The notes: generated from the sequence alone by a model not told the origin. Shown: positions 15,053 through 23,550, counted from the first letter of the stretch. The stretch: 23,993 nucleotides of DNA from an uncultured Collinsella sp. (GCA_902496275.1 CABVAC010000029.1:1-23993), one strand, 5' to 3'. Numbers and translations: made by a program.

Positions 15053-16399
15053 ATGATCGATCGCTATACCCGCCCGGAGATGGGACATATCTTCTCCCTC
15101 GAGAACAAGTATGCCATTTGGCAGGAGATCGAGGTCCTGGCCTGCGAGGCCCAGGCGGAGCTCGGCAAGATCGGCATTTCTAAAGACGAAGCCCAGTGGA
15201 TCCGCGACCATGCCAACTTTGAGAAGGCAAAGGTCGACGAGATCGAGGAGGTCACGCGCCACGACGTCATCGCCTTCCTGACCAACATGAAGGAGTACAT
15301 CGATGCCGATGTTCCCGAGGGCGACCCCAAGCCCAGCCGCTGGGTTCACTATGGCATGACCAGCTCCGATCTGGGCGACACGGCTCTGTGCTACCAGCTC
15401 ACCCAGGCCTGCGACCTGATCATCGAGGACGTCAAGAAGCTCGGCGAGATTTGCAAGCGTCGCGCCTTTGAGGAGCGCAACACGCTCTGTGCCGGCCGCA
15501 CTCATGGCATCCACGCCGAGCCGATGACCTTCGGCATGAAGTTCGGCTCTTGGGCCTGGGAACTCAAGCGCGATCTGGATCGCCTTGAGGACGCCCGCAA
15601 GAATGTTGCCTTCGGTGCCATCTCGGGTGCTGTCGGCACGTACAGCTCCATCGAGCCGTTTGTCGAGGAGTATGTCTGCGAGCACCTGGGCCTGGTTCAT
15701 GACCCGCTGTCCACGCAAGTTATCAGCCGCGACCATCACGCTTATCTCGCCGGCGTTCTTGCCACCACTGCGGCCACCTGTGAGCGCATCGCTACCGAGG
15801 TTCGCAATCTGCAGAAGACTGATACCCTCGAGGCCGAGGAGCCGTTCCGCAAGGGTCAAAAGGGCAGCTCCGCCATGCCGCACAAGCGCAACCCGATCAC
15901 CATGGAGAAGGTCTGCGGTCTGTCGCGCGTCGTGAAGTCCAACGCTCAGGTTGCCTTCGATAACGTCGCCCTGTGGCACGAGCGTGACATTTCGCACTCC
16001 TCTGCCGAGCGCGTCGCCCAGGCCGACAGCTTCATCGCGCTCGACCACATGTTCCAGTGCCTCATCCGCGTTATCGACGGCCTGCAGCTGTACCCTGCCC
16101 GCATGATGGCCAACCTCAACAAGACCCGTGGTCTCATCTTCTCCTCCAAGGTGCTGCTGGCCCTCGTCGATACGGGCATCACCCGCGAGGACGCGTACGC
16201 CATTGTGCAGGAGAACGCCATGGCAACCTGGCATGAGGTACAGGATTGTGTCTCCGGTCCCACCTTTAAGGAACGTCTCGAGGCCGACCCGCGCTGCACC
16301 GTCAGTCAGGAGAAGCTCGACGAGATCTTTGATCCGTGGGACTTCCTCACCCGTATCGACACGGTCTTTGATCGTCTGGAGCAGCTGAGCTTCGAGTAG
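15053..16399 (+). CDS. purB: Adenylosuccinate lyase
   Basis: This 448-residue enzyme of the fumarase/aspartase superfamily acts twice in purine synthesis. It releases fumarate from SAICAR to give AICAR and from adenylosuccinate to give AMP. The superfamily signature GSSAMPHKRNPI starts at residue 271, with S273 in the mobile catalytic loop. Other conserved segments are TSSDLGDTA (103-111), the TRH motif around H70 and RTHGIHAEP with H151. Length is normal. AAGGAG at 15042-15047 is 5 nt before the ATG at 15053; an in-frame TTG 42 nt earlier has no ribosome-binding site. It is apparently transcribed alone, between the tRNA-Gly tail units and a hairpin. purC, which supplies its substrate, lies 4 kb downstream on the same strand, so the pathway is not one operon here. 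Confidence 0.97.
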   Translation: MIDRYTRPEMGHIFSLENKYAIWQEIEVLACEAQAELGKIGISKDEAQWIRDHANFEKAKVDEIEEVTRHDVIAFLTNMKEYIDADVPEGDPKPSRWVHYGMTSSDLGDTALCYQLTQACDLIIEDVKKLGEICKRRAFEERNTLCAGRTHGIHAEPMTFGMKFGSWAWELKRDLDRLEDARKNVAFGAISGAVGTYSSIEPFVEEYVCEHLGLVHDPLSTQVISRDHHAYLAGVLATTAATCERIATEVRNLQKTDTLEAEEPFRKGQKGSSAMPHKRNPITMEKVCGLSRVVKSNAQVAFDNVALWHERDISHSSAERVAQADSFIALDHMFQCLIRVIDGLQLYPARMMANLNKTRGLIFSSKVLLALVDTGITREDAYAIVQENAMATWHEVQDCVSGPTFKERLEADPRCTVSQEKLDEIFDPWDFLTRIDTVFDRLEQLSFE

Positions 16400-16425
16400 G
16401 TTCGGGCATAACGTTAGCTTTTTAG

Positions 16426-16463
16426 GGCGCTTTGCTGGTAATGTGTGTTGCCGGCAAAGCGCC
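16426..16463 (+). terminator. Probable purB terminator
   Basis: The arms ggcgctttgctgg (16426-16438) and ccggcaaagcgcc (16451-16463) form a 13-bp stem with one G-T wobble and a 12-nt loop. It is followed by a short T-containing stretch (tcgttgcattt) rather than a clean T-run. Its position right after purB supports the call. Confidence 0.55.
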
Positions 16464-16466
16464 TCG

Positions 16467-16493
16467 TTGCATTTAGGGAAAGACGGGGATAAT
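16467..16493 (+). promoter_or_regulatory. Candidate promoter of the TSCPD/lipoprotein operon
   Basis: TTGCAT (16467-16472) and GATAAT (16488-16493) lie 35 bp before the TSCPD gene, but the spacer is only 15 bp. Reading the -10 as TAATAG gives 17 bp with a poorer hexamer. Confidence 0.35.
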
Positions 16494-16527
16494 AGTCGTC
16501 TCGAATAACATTCTGAGAGGGGATCGC

Positions 16528-16791
16528 ATGATTTCGTTTGATTACAAGCCTCAGGGCGTGTGTGCTCGCAATATTCACCTTGACCTTTCCGATGACGGCA
16601 GCAAGGTGCTGGGCGTTGAGTTTACCGGCGGCTGCGATGGAAACCTCAAGGCCATCTCCAAACTGGTCGAGGGCGCTCCTGCCGACCGTGTGATCGAGGT
16701 TCTTGCCGGCAATACCTGCGGCATGAAGAAGACCTCTTGCGCCGATCAGCTTACGCGCGCTATCGAGGCTGCTCGCGCCGAGATCGCCTAA
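16528..16791 (+). CDS. TSCPD-domain protein
   Basis: This 87-residue protein consists of a single TSCPD domain, a cysteine-containing module found alone or at the C terminus of some ribonucleotide reductases. The signature reads TSCAD here (in MKKTSCADQL), and a conserved NTCGMK segment lies just before it. Further cysteines occur at CAR and GGCDG. The domain is thought to bind a metal or act in redox, but the function of stand-alone copies is not established. A GAGAGGGG ribosome-binding site precedes the ATG. The stop overlaps the start of the Tat lipoprotein by one base (TAATG), so the two are translationally coupled. Confidence 0.85.
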   Translation: MISFDYKPQGVCARNIHLDLSDDGSKVLGVEFTGGCDGNLKAISKLVEGAPADRVIEVLAGNTCGMKKTSCADQLTRAIEAARAEIA

Positions 16792-18002
16792 TGGGTATCG
16801 CCGACCACATCAAGAATGGAATATCGCGCCGCGGCTTTGTGCTCGGCGGTGCTGCCGCGGGCGCTGCCACGGTGCTTGCCGGTTGCTCGAAAAAAACGGG
16901 CACCAGCGACGATGCCGCCGGCGAGCCGCAGGTTATCAAGGACGATTCGAAGATTGTCTCGATCACTGATGAGTACGAAGCTGTTGATATCGATCTTGAG
17001 CCCACGGCCTCGTGGACGCTGCCGCTGGGCACGCTGCTGTACTACTGCGATGGCGACTACGCCGCCGCGATGATGGCGCCTGCTTCTGCCCTGCATGCCA
17101 ATACGCTTGGTGTGCTCAACCTGGGCGATGGCTCGCTTACTACACTTATCGAGGATCCCGTTGAGGGAACCGGTTATGCGTTTTACGACGTTCGCGCGGG
17201 TGATGGCGTGTTCGCGTGGGTCGAGATGAACTTTGCCAATGCGTCTTGGAAACTCTATGCGCAAAACCTTGCAGGCTCCTCCCTTACCGGTAACGCTGTC
17301 GAGCTCGACCGCGGTGGCGAAAACTACGATCCGCCGCTCTTCACAGCGTATGGGTCGTCGGTCATCTGGTATAAGATGCCTTCGTCCGGCGGCAGCAAGA
17401 CGAGTAACGATTCGTACTGCTACCGTCAGTCACCCAGCGAGTCCAAGCCTGAGACTATCTGGAAGTCGACGGGCCGCTTCGCATCCGCCCCGCGTGTGAG
17501 CGACGGCATCCTGACTATCTCGCCCCGCGTGCACAATGATGAGGGCGTCTATTACGGTATGACGGCGATCGACCTGACCGACGGCAACAATACGAAGCGA
17601 GCTCAGCTGGTGCTTCCTTCGTCGGTTTCGCCTTTCGAGGCCGTGTATATGGGCGACACCTTCGTGTTCTCCATTGAGGCGACGTATAACGGTGTGGGTA
17701 GCCTGGGCAATATGGGCACCTATATCGGTAACGAGGGCGGGCCGTACCTCTTCCTTTCGCGTGAGCCGCTCGCGTGCGCTGCGGGAAGGAAAAATAAATA
17801 CCTGGTTAAAGTCCAGGCATCGCATTTTCTCATCGACACCTCTGCCAAGACCTATGGCTCGTTGCTGTCGCCCGACCGCGCATTGGAGTATGGCGATTAT
17901 CCAGCTACGGCGGGAAAATCGGACTCATTCCTTACGTACGCCACGGTGCGCAACAGCCAGGGTATACCCGAGACGGTCACCGCGCGCCTATTCTCTCTTT
18001 AA
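16791..18002 (+). CDS. Tat-exported lipoprotein of unknown function
   Basis: This 403-residue protein starts at an ATG overlapping the previous stop. The N terminus has a twin-arginine motif (ISRRGFVLGG, R13-R14), a hydrophobic stretch and a lipobox LAGC with C32 as the lipidated residue. It is therefore predicted to fold in the cytoplasm, cross by the Tat system and be anchored outside. The mature part is rich in short beta-strand segments with repeated Gly-Asp turns and aromatic residues, which suggests a beta-propeller-like fold; no family was recognised. Tat export hints at a bound cofactor or fast folding, but no cofactor motif is evident. Its coupling to the TSCPD gene is noteworthy but unexplained. 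Confidence 0.75.
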   Translation: MGIADHIKNGISRRGFVLGGAAAGAATVLAGCSKKTGTSDDAAGEPQVIKDDSKIVSITDEYEAVDIDLEPTASWTLPLGTLLYYCDGDYAAAMMAPASALHANTLGVLNLGDGSLTTLIEDPVEGTGYAFYDVRAGDGVFAWVEMNFANASWKLYAQNLAGSSLTGNAVELDRGGENYDPPLFTAYGSSVIWYKMPSSGGSKTSNDSYCYRQSPSESKPETIWKSTGRFASAPRVSDGILTISPRVHNDEGVYYGMTAIDLTDGNNTKRAQLVLPSSVSPFEAVYMGDTFVFSIEATYNGVGSLGNMGTYIGNEGGPYLFLSREPLACAAGRKNKYLVKVQASHFLIDTSAKTYGSLLSPDRALEYGDYPATAGKSDSFLTYATVRNSQGIPETVTARLFSL

Positions 18003-18110
18003 GCTTAGAGGGGTTAAAAAGGCGCCAACAGGGGAATAAACGCGTTGTAATTGTGAGTACCGCCCGCCGAGCCGCCGCGTCATAGTGGCATCCGGCGGGC
18101 TCAGGTGCGT

Positions 18111-18116
18111 TAAAAT
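18111..18116 (+). promoter_or_regulatory. Candidate -10 element of the two-component operon
   Basis: TAAAAT lies 40 bp before the response-regulator start in the 153-bp gap after the lipoprotein gene. No convincing -35 is visible. An 8-bp GC stem with a 23-nt loop (18062-18069 with 18093-18100) lies just upstream and may be a weak terminator or regulatory dyad. Confidence 0.35.
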
Positions 18117-18155
18117 GGGCTTGTTCTTAGCTGATTGAGACAGGGGGGCCGTGTT

Positions 18156-18878
18156 ATGGCTTCAGATGCAAAAAAGATTCTGCTGGTCGAGGATGAGAAG
18201 GCAATCCGTGACGCCGTCGCTGCCTATCTCGAGCGCGAAGGCTACTGGGTTGTGGGTGTCGGCGACGGCCAGTCCGCGATCGAGGAGTTCGAGAAGCATC
18301 AGTTCGACCTGGTCGTGCTCGACCTTATGCTCCCCAAGATCCCCGGCGAGCGCGTTTGCCGCACCATTCGCGATACCTCGGATGTCCCTATCATCATGCT
18401 GACTGCCAAGGGCGAGATCGAGGACCGTATTATCGGTCTTGAGCTCGGCGCCGACGACTATCTGATTAAGCCGTTCTCGCCGCGCGAGCTTGTCGCCCGC
18501 GTACGCGCCCTGTTCCGTCGTGCCCACCAGGCCGACGAGCCCGCCGTCGAGGTACTCGACTTCGGCGATCTGGTCATCGATATCTCGGGCCACAAGATCT
18601 TGGTCGAAGGCAAGGAAGTCGATCTGACGGCTTCCGAGTTCAAGCTGCTCACCACGCTTGCTCGTCATCCCGGCCGTGTCTACAACCGTATGGAGCTGGT
18701 CGAGAAGGTGCTTGGGTACGACTTTGAGGGCTATGAGCGCACCATCGATAGCCACGTGAAGAACCTTCGCGCCAAGCTGGGCGATGATCCCAAGAAGCCC
18801 AAGTGGCTCTACACCGTCCACGGTGTCGGCTATCGCTTCGAGGCTCCGGCCAAGACCGATAAGTCGGACGAGAAATAG
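18156..18878 (+). CDS. OmpR/PhoB-family response regulator
   Basis: This 240-residue cytoplasmic transcription factor is controlled by phosphorylation. Its receiver domain (about residues 6-120) has the acidic pair E12/D13, phospho-acceptor D56 in VVLDLMLP, T83 and K105 in IKPFSPRE. The C-terminal winged helix (about 138-232) ends with the usual TVHGVGYRF motif. The ATG at 18156 is preferred because an AGGGGGG ribosome-binding site precedes it; an in-frame TTG 21 nt earlier would run through that site. It lies 11 nt upstream of the histidine kinase gene, so they form a cognate pair. The signal and regulon are not evident. Confidence 0.93.
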   Translation: MASDAKKILLVEDEKAIRDAVAAYLEREGYWVVGVGDGQSAIEEFEKHQFDLVVLDLMLPKIPGERVCRTIRDTSDVPIIMLTAKGEIEDRIIGLELGADDYLIKPFSPRELVARVRALFRRAHQADEPAVEVLDFGDLVIDISGHKILVEGKEVDLTASEFKLLTTLARHPGRVYNRMELVEKVLGYDFEGYERTIDSHVKNLRAKLGDDPKKPKWLYTVHGVGYRFEAPAKTDKSDEK

Positions 18879-18889
18879 GGAAATCACAT

Positions 18890-20455
18890 ATGACACCTGC
18901 GCGCTTTGAAATCGGACAAAAGCACAAGCAGGAGAGCGAGGCGGGTTCCAAGGCTAGTTGGAACACGCCTCGTTCCGATTCACGGCCAACGATGAGCTAT
19001 CCCTCGCGCATGGCACTTGCTTTTGCTCTGACATCGCTCATGACGGTATTGGTGCTGGTGGGCGTGGTCTCTGTTGTGTGGGGCACGGTCTTTTCGGATT
19101 ACACGCGCTCCAATATCGTCGAAATCGCAAATTCCGCTGCCGAAAAGCTTGCGACGTCGTATGAGGAAAACGGCAATTGGACTGCGGGCGAGCTACGTAC
19201 GGTCGCGACATCGAGTTTGGTATCCGACGATTTGGGTATGCAGGTCGTCAACAAGAAAGGCGTTGTCGTTTATGACGACTCATGGCCTTCGGCAAGCGCG
19301 ACCGCCGATGTGCGTGAGAGCGAATCAGCGTCGAGCAGCTCGAGCGGGAAAAAAGCATCGCATAGTCCGGTCTCGTCGGCTCCCACCGGCTCCGATAGCG
19401 TTGCAAACGTCGAAATCATAACGTCTTCCGGCGAGCATGTCGGACAAGTAAAGCTGTGGGCCATCGGCTCCGATGCCTTGCTCACCAAGGCAGATTCTGC
19501 GTTTAGGGAGAAGACCTTTAACGCCATGGCCCTTGCTGCGGTTGTTGCAGTTTGCATTTCGGTCGTTATCGGATCACTCGTGTCGCGCATGCTCACCAAG
19601 CCGATTCACCGTATTACCAGCACGGCCAAGCAAATTCGCGATGGCGATCTGTCTGCTCGTACGGGCTTGCGCGGCGATGACGAGATCGATCAACTGGGCG
19701 AGACATTCGATGAGATGGCCACTTCGCTCGAGAAGGATATGAAACACGAGAAACGTTTGACCTCGGACGTGGCTCACGAACTTCGTACTCCGCTTATGGC
19801 CATGCTCGCAACGGTCGAGGCCATGCAGGATGGCGTATATCCTACCGACGATGAGCACTTGGAGACTGTTGCTTCCGAGACGCGTCGCCTGGCTCGTCTG
19901 GTGCAGCAGATGCTCGACCTGTCGCGCATGGAAAACAGCACGGCTCCGCTCAACCTTGAGCCGGTGGACATGGTTCCTTTCGTGCGTTCCATCGTCAATG
20001 CCCAGGAGCGCCTGTTTGTCGACCGCGATCTGCGCTTGCGCTTTGCTGACGAGACCCAAGGTCACGACGATGTCGTCGAAGCCGATCCCGACATGATCAC
20101 ACAATGCGTCATCAATCTCATGAGCAACGCCATGCGCTACACCCCCGAGGGCGGTTGGGTCGTGGTGTCGGTGCTCAGTGACCGCAAACACGTCAGCATC
20201 GCCGTTTCTGATACCGGCATCGGTATTGCCAAGGATGACTTGTCGCGCATCTTCGGCCGTTTTTGGCGCGCCGATGCCAGCCGTGCCCGTGAGGCGGGCG
20301 GTCTGGGCGTGGGCCTCGCCGTGACCAAGCAGATCGTCGAGCGTCATCACGGCTACATATCCGTGGAGTCGGAGCTTGGAAAGGGTACGACTTTTACGAT
20401 TCATCTGCCTCGCGAGCACACGGCGGACGCGGCATCTACTACAATGGAGCACTAG
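18890..20455 (+). CDS. Membrane sensor histidine kinase
   Basis: This 521-residue partner of the preceding regulator has a cytoplasmic N-terminal tail (about 1-40), TM1 (about 41-66), an extracellular sensor (about 67-210), TM2 (about 211-233), a HAMP domain (about 234-285) and a dimerisation/phosphoacceptor helix with H296 in SDVAHELRTP. The HATPase domain carries the N-box (NLMSNAMRYTPEGG), G1 (SDTGIGI), F-box (FGRFWRAD) and G2 (GGLGVGL). The sensor contains a Ser-rich low-complexity run at about 143-170 with no recognised ligand-binding domain. The tail before TM1 is long for this type; a start at M35 is possible but has no better ribosome-binding site. The gene starts 11 nt after the regulator's stop. 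Confidence 0.93.
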   Translation: MTPARFEIGQKHKQESEAGSKASWNTPRSDSRPTMSYPSRMALAFALTSLMTVLVLVGVVSVVWGTVFSDYTRSNIVEIANSAAEKLATSYEENGNWTAGELRTVATSSLVSDDLGMQVVNKKGVVVYDDSWPSASATADVRESESASSSSSGKKASHSPVSSAPTGSDSVANVEIITSSGEHVGQVKLWAIGSDALLTKADSAFREKTFNAMALAAVVAVCISVVIGSLVSRMLTKPIHRITSTAKQIRDGDLSARTGLRGDDEIDQLGETFDEMATSLEKDMKHEKRLTSDVAHELRTPLMAMLATVEAMQDGVYPTDDEHLETVASETRRLARLVQQMLDLSRMENSTAPLNLEPVDMVPFVRSIVNAQERLFVDRDLRLRFADETQGHDDVVEADPDMITQCVINLMSNAMRYTPEGGWVVVSVLSDRKHVSIAVSDTGIGIAKDDLSRIFGRFWRADASRAREAGGLGVGLAVTKQIVERHHGYISVESELGKGTTFTIHLPREHTADAASTTMEH

Positions 20456-20513
20456 CTTTTCGCTATTCGGTGAAGGAGGGGTTTCGTCCCTGCCGCTCCG
20501 AGTTTGCGAAAAC

Positions 20514-20533
20514 ATGCGGGAAAGAACCCGCAT
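20514..20533. other. Small hairpin upstream of purC
   Basis: The perfect 7-bp stem atgcggg/cccgcat with a 6-nt loop lies in the 109-bp gap between the kinase gene and purC. It is followed by tactgtcgtatttt, so it may be a weak terminator of the two-component operon or a leader element of purC. No known riboswitch fold was seen. Confidence 0.35.
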
Positions 20534-20564
20534 TACTGTCGTATTTTGGTAAGGAGTGACTCAC

Positions 20565-21452
20565 GTGACAACGATGGAGCGTCGTCCGGATTCCCGTGGC
20601 AAGGTTCGTGATATCTACGATGCCGGTGAAAACCTGCTGATGGTCGCCACCGACCGCATCTCTGCGTTCGACTTTATTCTCCCCGACGAGATTCCGTTTA
20701 AGGGAGAGGTGCTCAACCGCATCTCGGCATTCTGGTTCGATAAGTTTGCCGACATCGTTCCCAACCACCTCGTCTCCATCGACCCGGCGGATTTCCCCGA
20801 GGAGTTTGCTGAGTATCGTGACTACCTCGCTGGCCGCGCCATGCTGGTCAAGAAGGCCCAGACGATTCCTATCGAGTGCATCGTCCGCGGCTATCTGACC
20901 GGTTCGGGCAAGAAGACCTACGACGAGAACGGCACCGTCTGCGGCATCCAGCTGCCTGAGGGCCTGACCGAGGCTTCCAAGCTTCCCGAGCCGCTGTTTA
21001 CGCCGTCCACGAAGGCCGAGATCGGTGACCACGACGAGAATATCTCGTTCGAGCGTTGCTGCGAGATCGTGGGCGAGGACATCGCCACGCAGATTCGCGA
21101 CCTTTCCCTCAAGATCTACAAGGCTGCCGCCGAGTATGCAGCGACCCGTGGCATCATCATTGCCGACACCAAGTTCGAGTTCGGTGTCATCGATGGCAAG
21201 GTCACGCTGATCGACGAGTGCCTCACGCCCGATTCCAGCCGTTTCTGGCCTGCTGCCAGCTACGAGGAGGGCAAGATTCAGCCCAGCTACGACAAGCAAT
21301 TCGTCCGCAATTGGCTCAAAGCCAACTGGGATATGACGGGGGAGACCCCGCACCTGCCCGCCGAGGTCATCGATGGTACGTCCGAGCGCTATCGCGAGGC
21401 CTTCCAGATCATCACGGGCTCCCAGTTCACAAGCATGAAGGAGAACGCATAA
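20565..21452 (+). CDS. purC: Phosphoribosylaminoimidazole-succinocarboxamide synthase (SAICAR synthetase)
   Basis: This 295-residue enzyme couples CAIR and aspartate with ATP to give SAICAR, the substrate of PurB. Conserved segments are GKVRDIY (12-18), ATDRISAFD (28-36), PIECIVRGYLTGSG, the ATP/aspartate-site stretch with STKAEIGDHDENIS, IIIADTKFEFG, and LIDECLTPDSSRFWP. This is the longer PurC form typical of Actinobacteria. The GTG at 20565 is chosen because AAGGAG (20551-20556) lies 8 nt upstream; a GTG at 20556 overlaps that site and an ATG at 20574 is too distant. The next gene starts directly after its stop. Confidence 0.96.
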   Translation: MTTMERRPDSRGKVRDIYDAGENLLMVATDRISAFDFILPDEIPFKGEVLNRISAFWFDKFADIVPNHLVSIDPADFPEEFAEYRDYLAGRAMLVKKAQTIPIECIVRGYLTGSGKKTYDENGTVCGIQLPEGLTEASKLPEPLFTPSTKAEIGDHDENISFERCCEIVGEDIATQIRDLSLKIYKAAAEYAATRGIIIADTKFEFGVIDGKVTLIDECLTPDSSRFWPAASYEEGKIQPSYDKQFVRNWLKANWDMTGETPHLPAEVIDGTSERYREAFQIITGSQFTSMKENA

Positions 21453-22028
21453 GTGAGTACCCGTAGCGCCACGAACAAGCGCACGCAATCCCACGAGGTT
21501 ACCGGGGTTGCGCGCAAGTCCGCTGCATCCGCCAAGCCCGCCCGTCAGGCAGCGAGCTCTGTCCGCGTCGTGCCGGCTTCGTCTAAGGCACGCCGCAAAG
21601 AGCTCGAGAAGGGCGAGAACCTCGAGGGCCTCTCTAAAGAGGAGAAGCGCGCCCGCAAGGCTAAGCAGCGCGCCAAGGAGGATCGCATCTACACGGTGTC
21701 GAATATCCTTCTCAAGCAGGATGAGGACTACACCAAGCGCCGCCGCATCTGGTGGGCCGTGCTCACTATCGGCATGGTGCTCGTCGTGGCCATTTGGGCT
21801 TCGCTGTACTTCGCTCCCGCTGGCATGGTGTCCAGCCCTGTCCAGATGGTCGGCATCGTTTTGTCCTACGTCGTCATTCTGGGTGACTTCATCTACGACT
21901 TCGTGCGCATCCGTCCCCTGCGTAACATGTATCGCACGCAGGCCGAGGGTATGTCCGAGAACAAGCTCAACGCTATTATCGAGCGTTCGGCTGCCGAAGA
22001 GGAAAAGAAGGCCTCCAAGAAGAAGTAG
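21453..22028 (+). CDS. Two-TM membrane protein with basic N-terminal tail
   Basis: This 191-residue protein starts at a GTG directly after the purC stop, with AAGGAG at 21438-21443, 9 nt upstream. Residues 1-95 are strongly basic and lysine/arginine/alanine-rich, with a helical charged stretch at about 45-78. Two transmembrane helices follow (about 99-120 and 127-150), then a charged tail ending in KKASKKK. The layout resembles actinobacterial small membrane proteins of unknown function such as DUF3043, but that family was not confirmed. It is co-transcribed with purC and ends at a terminator. No function can be assigned. Confidence 0.75.
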   Translation: MSTRSATNKRTQSHEVTGVARKSAASAKPARQAASSVRVVPASSKARRKELEKGENLEGLSKEEKRARKAKQRAKEDRIYTVSNILLKQDEDYTKRRRIWWAVLTIGMVLVVAIWASLYFAPAGMVSSPVQMVGIVLSYVVILGDFIYDFVRIRPLRNMYRTQAEGMSENKLNAIIERSAAEEEKKASKKK

Positions 22029-22058
22029 CGTTTGCATGCATACTTATCGCTAAGATAT

Positions 22059-22089
22059 AAGGCGCGTCGTTTTTGCGGCGCGCCTTTTT
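22059..22089 (+). terminator. Terminator of the purC operon
   Basis: An 11-bp stem (22059-22069 with 22076-22086, one G-T wobble, GC-rich) with a 6-nt loop is followed by a T-run. It starts 31 nt after the membrane-protein stop. Confidence 0.88.
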
Positions 22090-22117
22090 ACTGTTCTATA
22101 GATAGATGGAGTGGCAC

Positions 22118-23398
22118 ATGATTCGAGCTGCCCTGACGGTCGAAGAGGCTCTGGAGGGCATGAAGGCCCTGGAGCCCAAGATTAAAAACTATGCGCGCCT
22201 GGTTGTCCGCAAGGGCGTAAACGTCAAGCCCGGCCAGGAGGTTGTCGTTCAGTCTCCGGTCGAGTGCGCGCCGTTTGCGCGCGTGGTGGTCGCGGAGGCC
22301 TATGCCTCCGGCGCCGGTCACGTGACGGTTATTTGGGCCGATGACGCCGTGACGAGGCTCACGTACGAGCATGTCGAGAAAAGCTATTTTGAGCAGACGC
22401 CCGAGTGGAAGCGCCTGCAGCTTGATTCCCTGGCCCAGGATGGTGCCTGCTTTATCTTTATCGAGGGTGCGGACCCTGCCGCCCTTAAGGGCATCGATCC
22501 CGCTAAGCCTGCTGCAGCTTCTAAGGCAAGGAACACGCAGTGCAAGGTCTTCCGCCGCGGACTGGACTACAACATCAACCCGTGGTGCATCGCCGGCGCG
22601 CCGGTCGTTGCCTGGGCGCGCGAGGTGTTCTCGGGCGATGCGGATGAGGTTGCGATCTATAAACTATGGAATGCGATTCTGCACACCGCTCGTGCCGATG
22701 GCCAGGACCCGGAGAGCGACTGGGAGCTTCATGACGCGGCGTTCGAAAAGAATTTGCGCTTCTTGAACGACAATCGTTTTGACTGCCTGCATTACACCGC
22801 GGCAAATGGAACCGATCTGACGATTGGCATGACGAAGGGTCACGAGTGGGCCGGCGGCAAGGGCAAGACGCCCGATGGACACCCCTTCTTCCCCAACATT
22901 CCCACCGAGGAAGTCTTCACCTCGCCTGATCGTATGCGTGCCGACGGTATCGTGTACTCGGCCATGCCGCTCATTCACCACGGTAACAAGGTTGACGATT
23001 TTTGGATTAAGTTCGAGGCCGGCCGCGTAGTGGACTACGATGCCCGCGTGGGCAAGGCGACGCTTGCGAGCATCATTGACACCGACGAAGGTGCCGCTCA
23101 TCTGGGTGAGGTCGCGCTCATCTCCAAGAACACGCCGATCCGCGAAAGTGGCGTTCTGTTCTACGATACGCTCTATGACGAGAACGCTAGCTGCCATCTC
23201 GCGCTGGGTGTCGGTTTCCCCGAATGCATAGAGGGTGGGTATGACATGTCCAAGGAGGAGCTCCTGGAGCATGGCGTTAACGTCTCGAGCACGCACGTCG
23301 ATTTTATGATCGGCACGGACGATATCGATATTACGGGCATTACGCCTGATGGACGTGAAGTTGTGATTTTCCAGAACGGCCAATGGAGTTGGGAATAG
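22118..23398 (+). CDS. M29-family metallo-aminopeptidase (AmpS/PepS type)
   Basis: This 426-residue cytoplasmic peptidase removes N-terminal residues from peptides and probably supplies amino acids. The family's metal ligands can be picked out: E265 in NIPTEEVFTSP, E331 in LGEVAL, H360 in ENASCHLALG, and H393 and D395 in STHVDFMIG. The N-terminal domain (about 20-240) includes the usual VKPGQEVVVQSP segment. Length is typical of M29. The ATG at 22118 is chosen because GGAG lies 6 nt before it; an ATG 12 nt upstream contains that GGAG and has no site of its own. It sits between the purC-operon terminator and the tRNA-Lys promoter, which begins inside its last codons, and is probably transcribed alone. 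Confidence 0.92.
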   Translation: MIRAALTVEEALEGMKALEPKIKNYARLVVRKGVNVKPGQEVVVQSPVECAPFARVVVAEAYASGAGHVTVIWADDAVTRLTYEHVEKSYFEQTPEWKRLQLDSLAQDGACFIFIEGADPAALKGIDPAKPAAASKARNTQCKVFRRGLDYNINPWCIAGAPVVAWAREVFSGDADEVAIYKLWNAILHTARADGQDPESDWELHDAAFEKNLRFLNDNRFDCLHYTAANGTDLTIGMTKGHEWAGGKGKTPDGHPFFPNIPTEEVFTSPDRMRADGIVYSAMPLIHHGNKVDDFWIKFEAGRVVDYDARVGKATLASIIDTDEGAAHLGEVALISKNTPIRESGVLFYDTLYDENASCHLALGVGFPECIEGGYDMSKEELLEHGVNVSSTHVDFMIGTDDIDITGITPDGREVVIFQNGQWSWE

Positions 23399-23417
23399 TC
23401 CCAGACCGTGGTACAAT
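23389..23417 (+). promoter_or_regulatory. tRNA-Lys promoter
   Basis: TTGGGA (23389-23394) and TACAAT (23412-23417) have a 17-bp spacer and lie just before the tRNA. The -35 is inside the aminopeptidase reading frame. Confidence 0.7.
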
Positions 23418-23426
23418 GCCACCCGC

Positions 23427-23499
23427 GGGCCGTTAGCTCAGCTGGCAGAGCAGGGGACTTTTAATCCCAAGGTCCAGGGTTCGAACCCCTGACGGCCCA
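23427..23499 (+). tRNA. tRNA-Lys (anticodon TTT)
   Basis: The acceptor arms GGGCCGT and ACGGCCC pair perfectly, followed by discriminator A. The D-arm GCTCAGCTGGCAGAGC, the anticodon loop CTTTTAA (anticodon TTT, reading AAA/AAG) and the T-arm GGGTTCGAACCC are all standard. The CCA end is not encoded; CCCA follows the discriminator. The top anticodon-stem pair is a G-A mismatch. A 24-nt segment of the 3' end and flank (23483-23506) is exactly repeated at 23662-23685. Confidence 0.97.
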
Positions 23500-23513
23500 C
23501 CCAAAGCTTGTTG

Positions 23514-23544
23514 AGACGGTCAACTTCGGTTGGCCGTCTTTTTT
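23514..23544 (+). terminator. tRNA-Lys terminator
   Basis: An 11-bp stem (23514-23524 with 23529-23539, one wobble) closed by a TTCG tetraloop is followed by a run of six T. It lies 15 nt after the tRNA. Confidence 0.92.
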
Positions 23545-23550
23545 GTCGCC

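Noticed and set aside
14657..16234. 525-codon minus-strand frame across the tRNA-tail units and purB
   Set aside because: It is antisense to purB and translates the hairpin repeats; such tRNA-overlapping peptides are common false genes.
20456..20564. Purine riboswitch upstream of purC
   Set aside because: Only a 7-bp hairpin is present; the three-way junction and conserved loops of a purine riboswitch are absent.
20463..22037. 524-codon minus-strand frame opposite purC and its downstream gene
   Set aside because: It is antisense to a confidently identified purC, with no start signal or domain.
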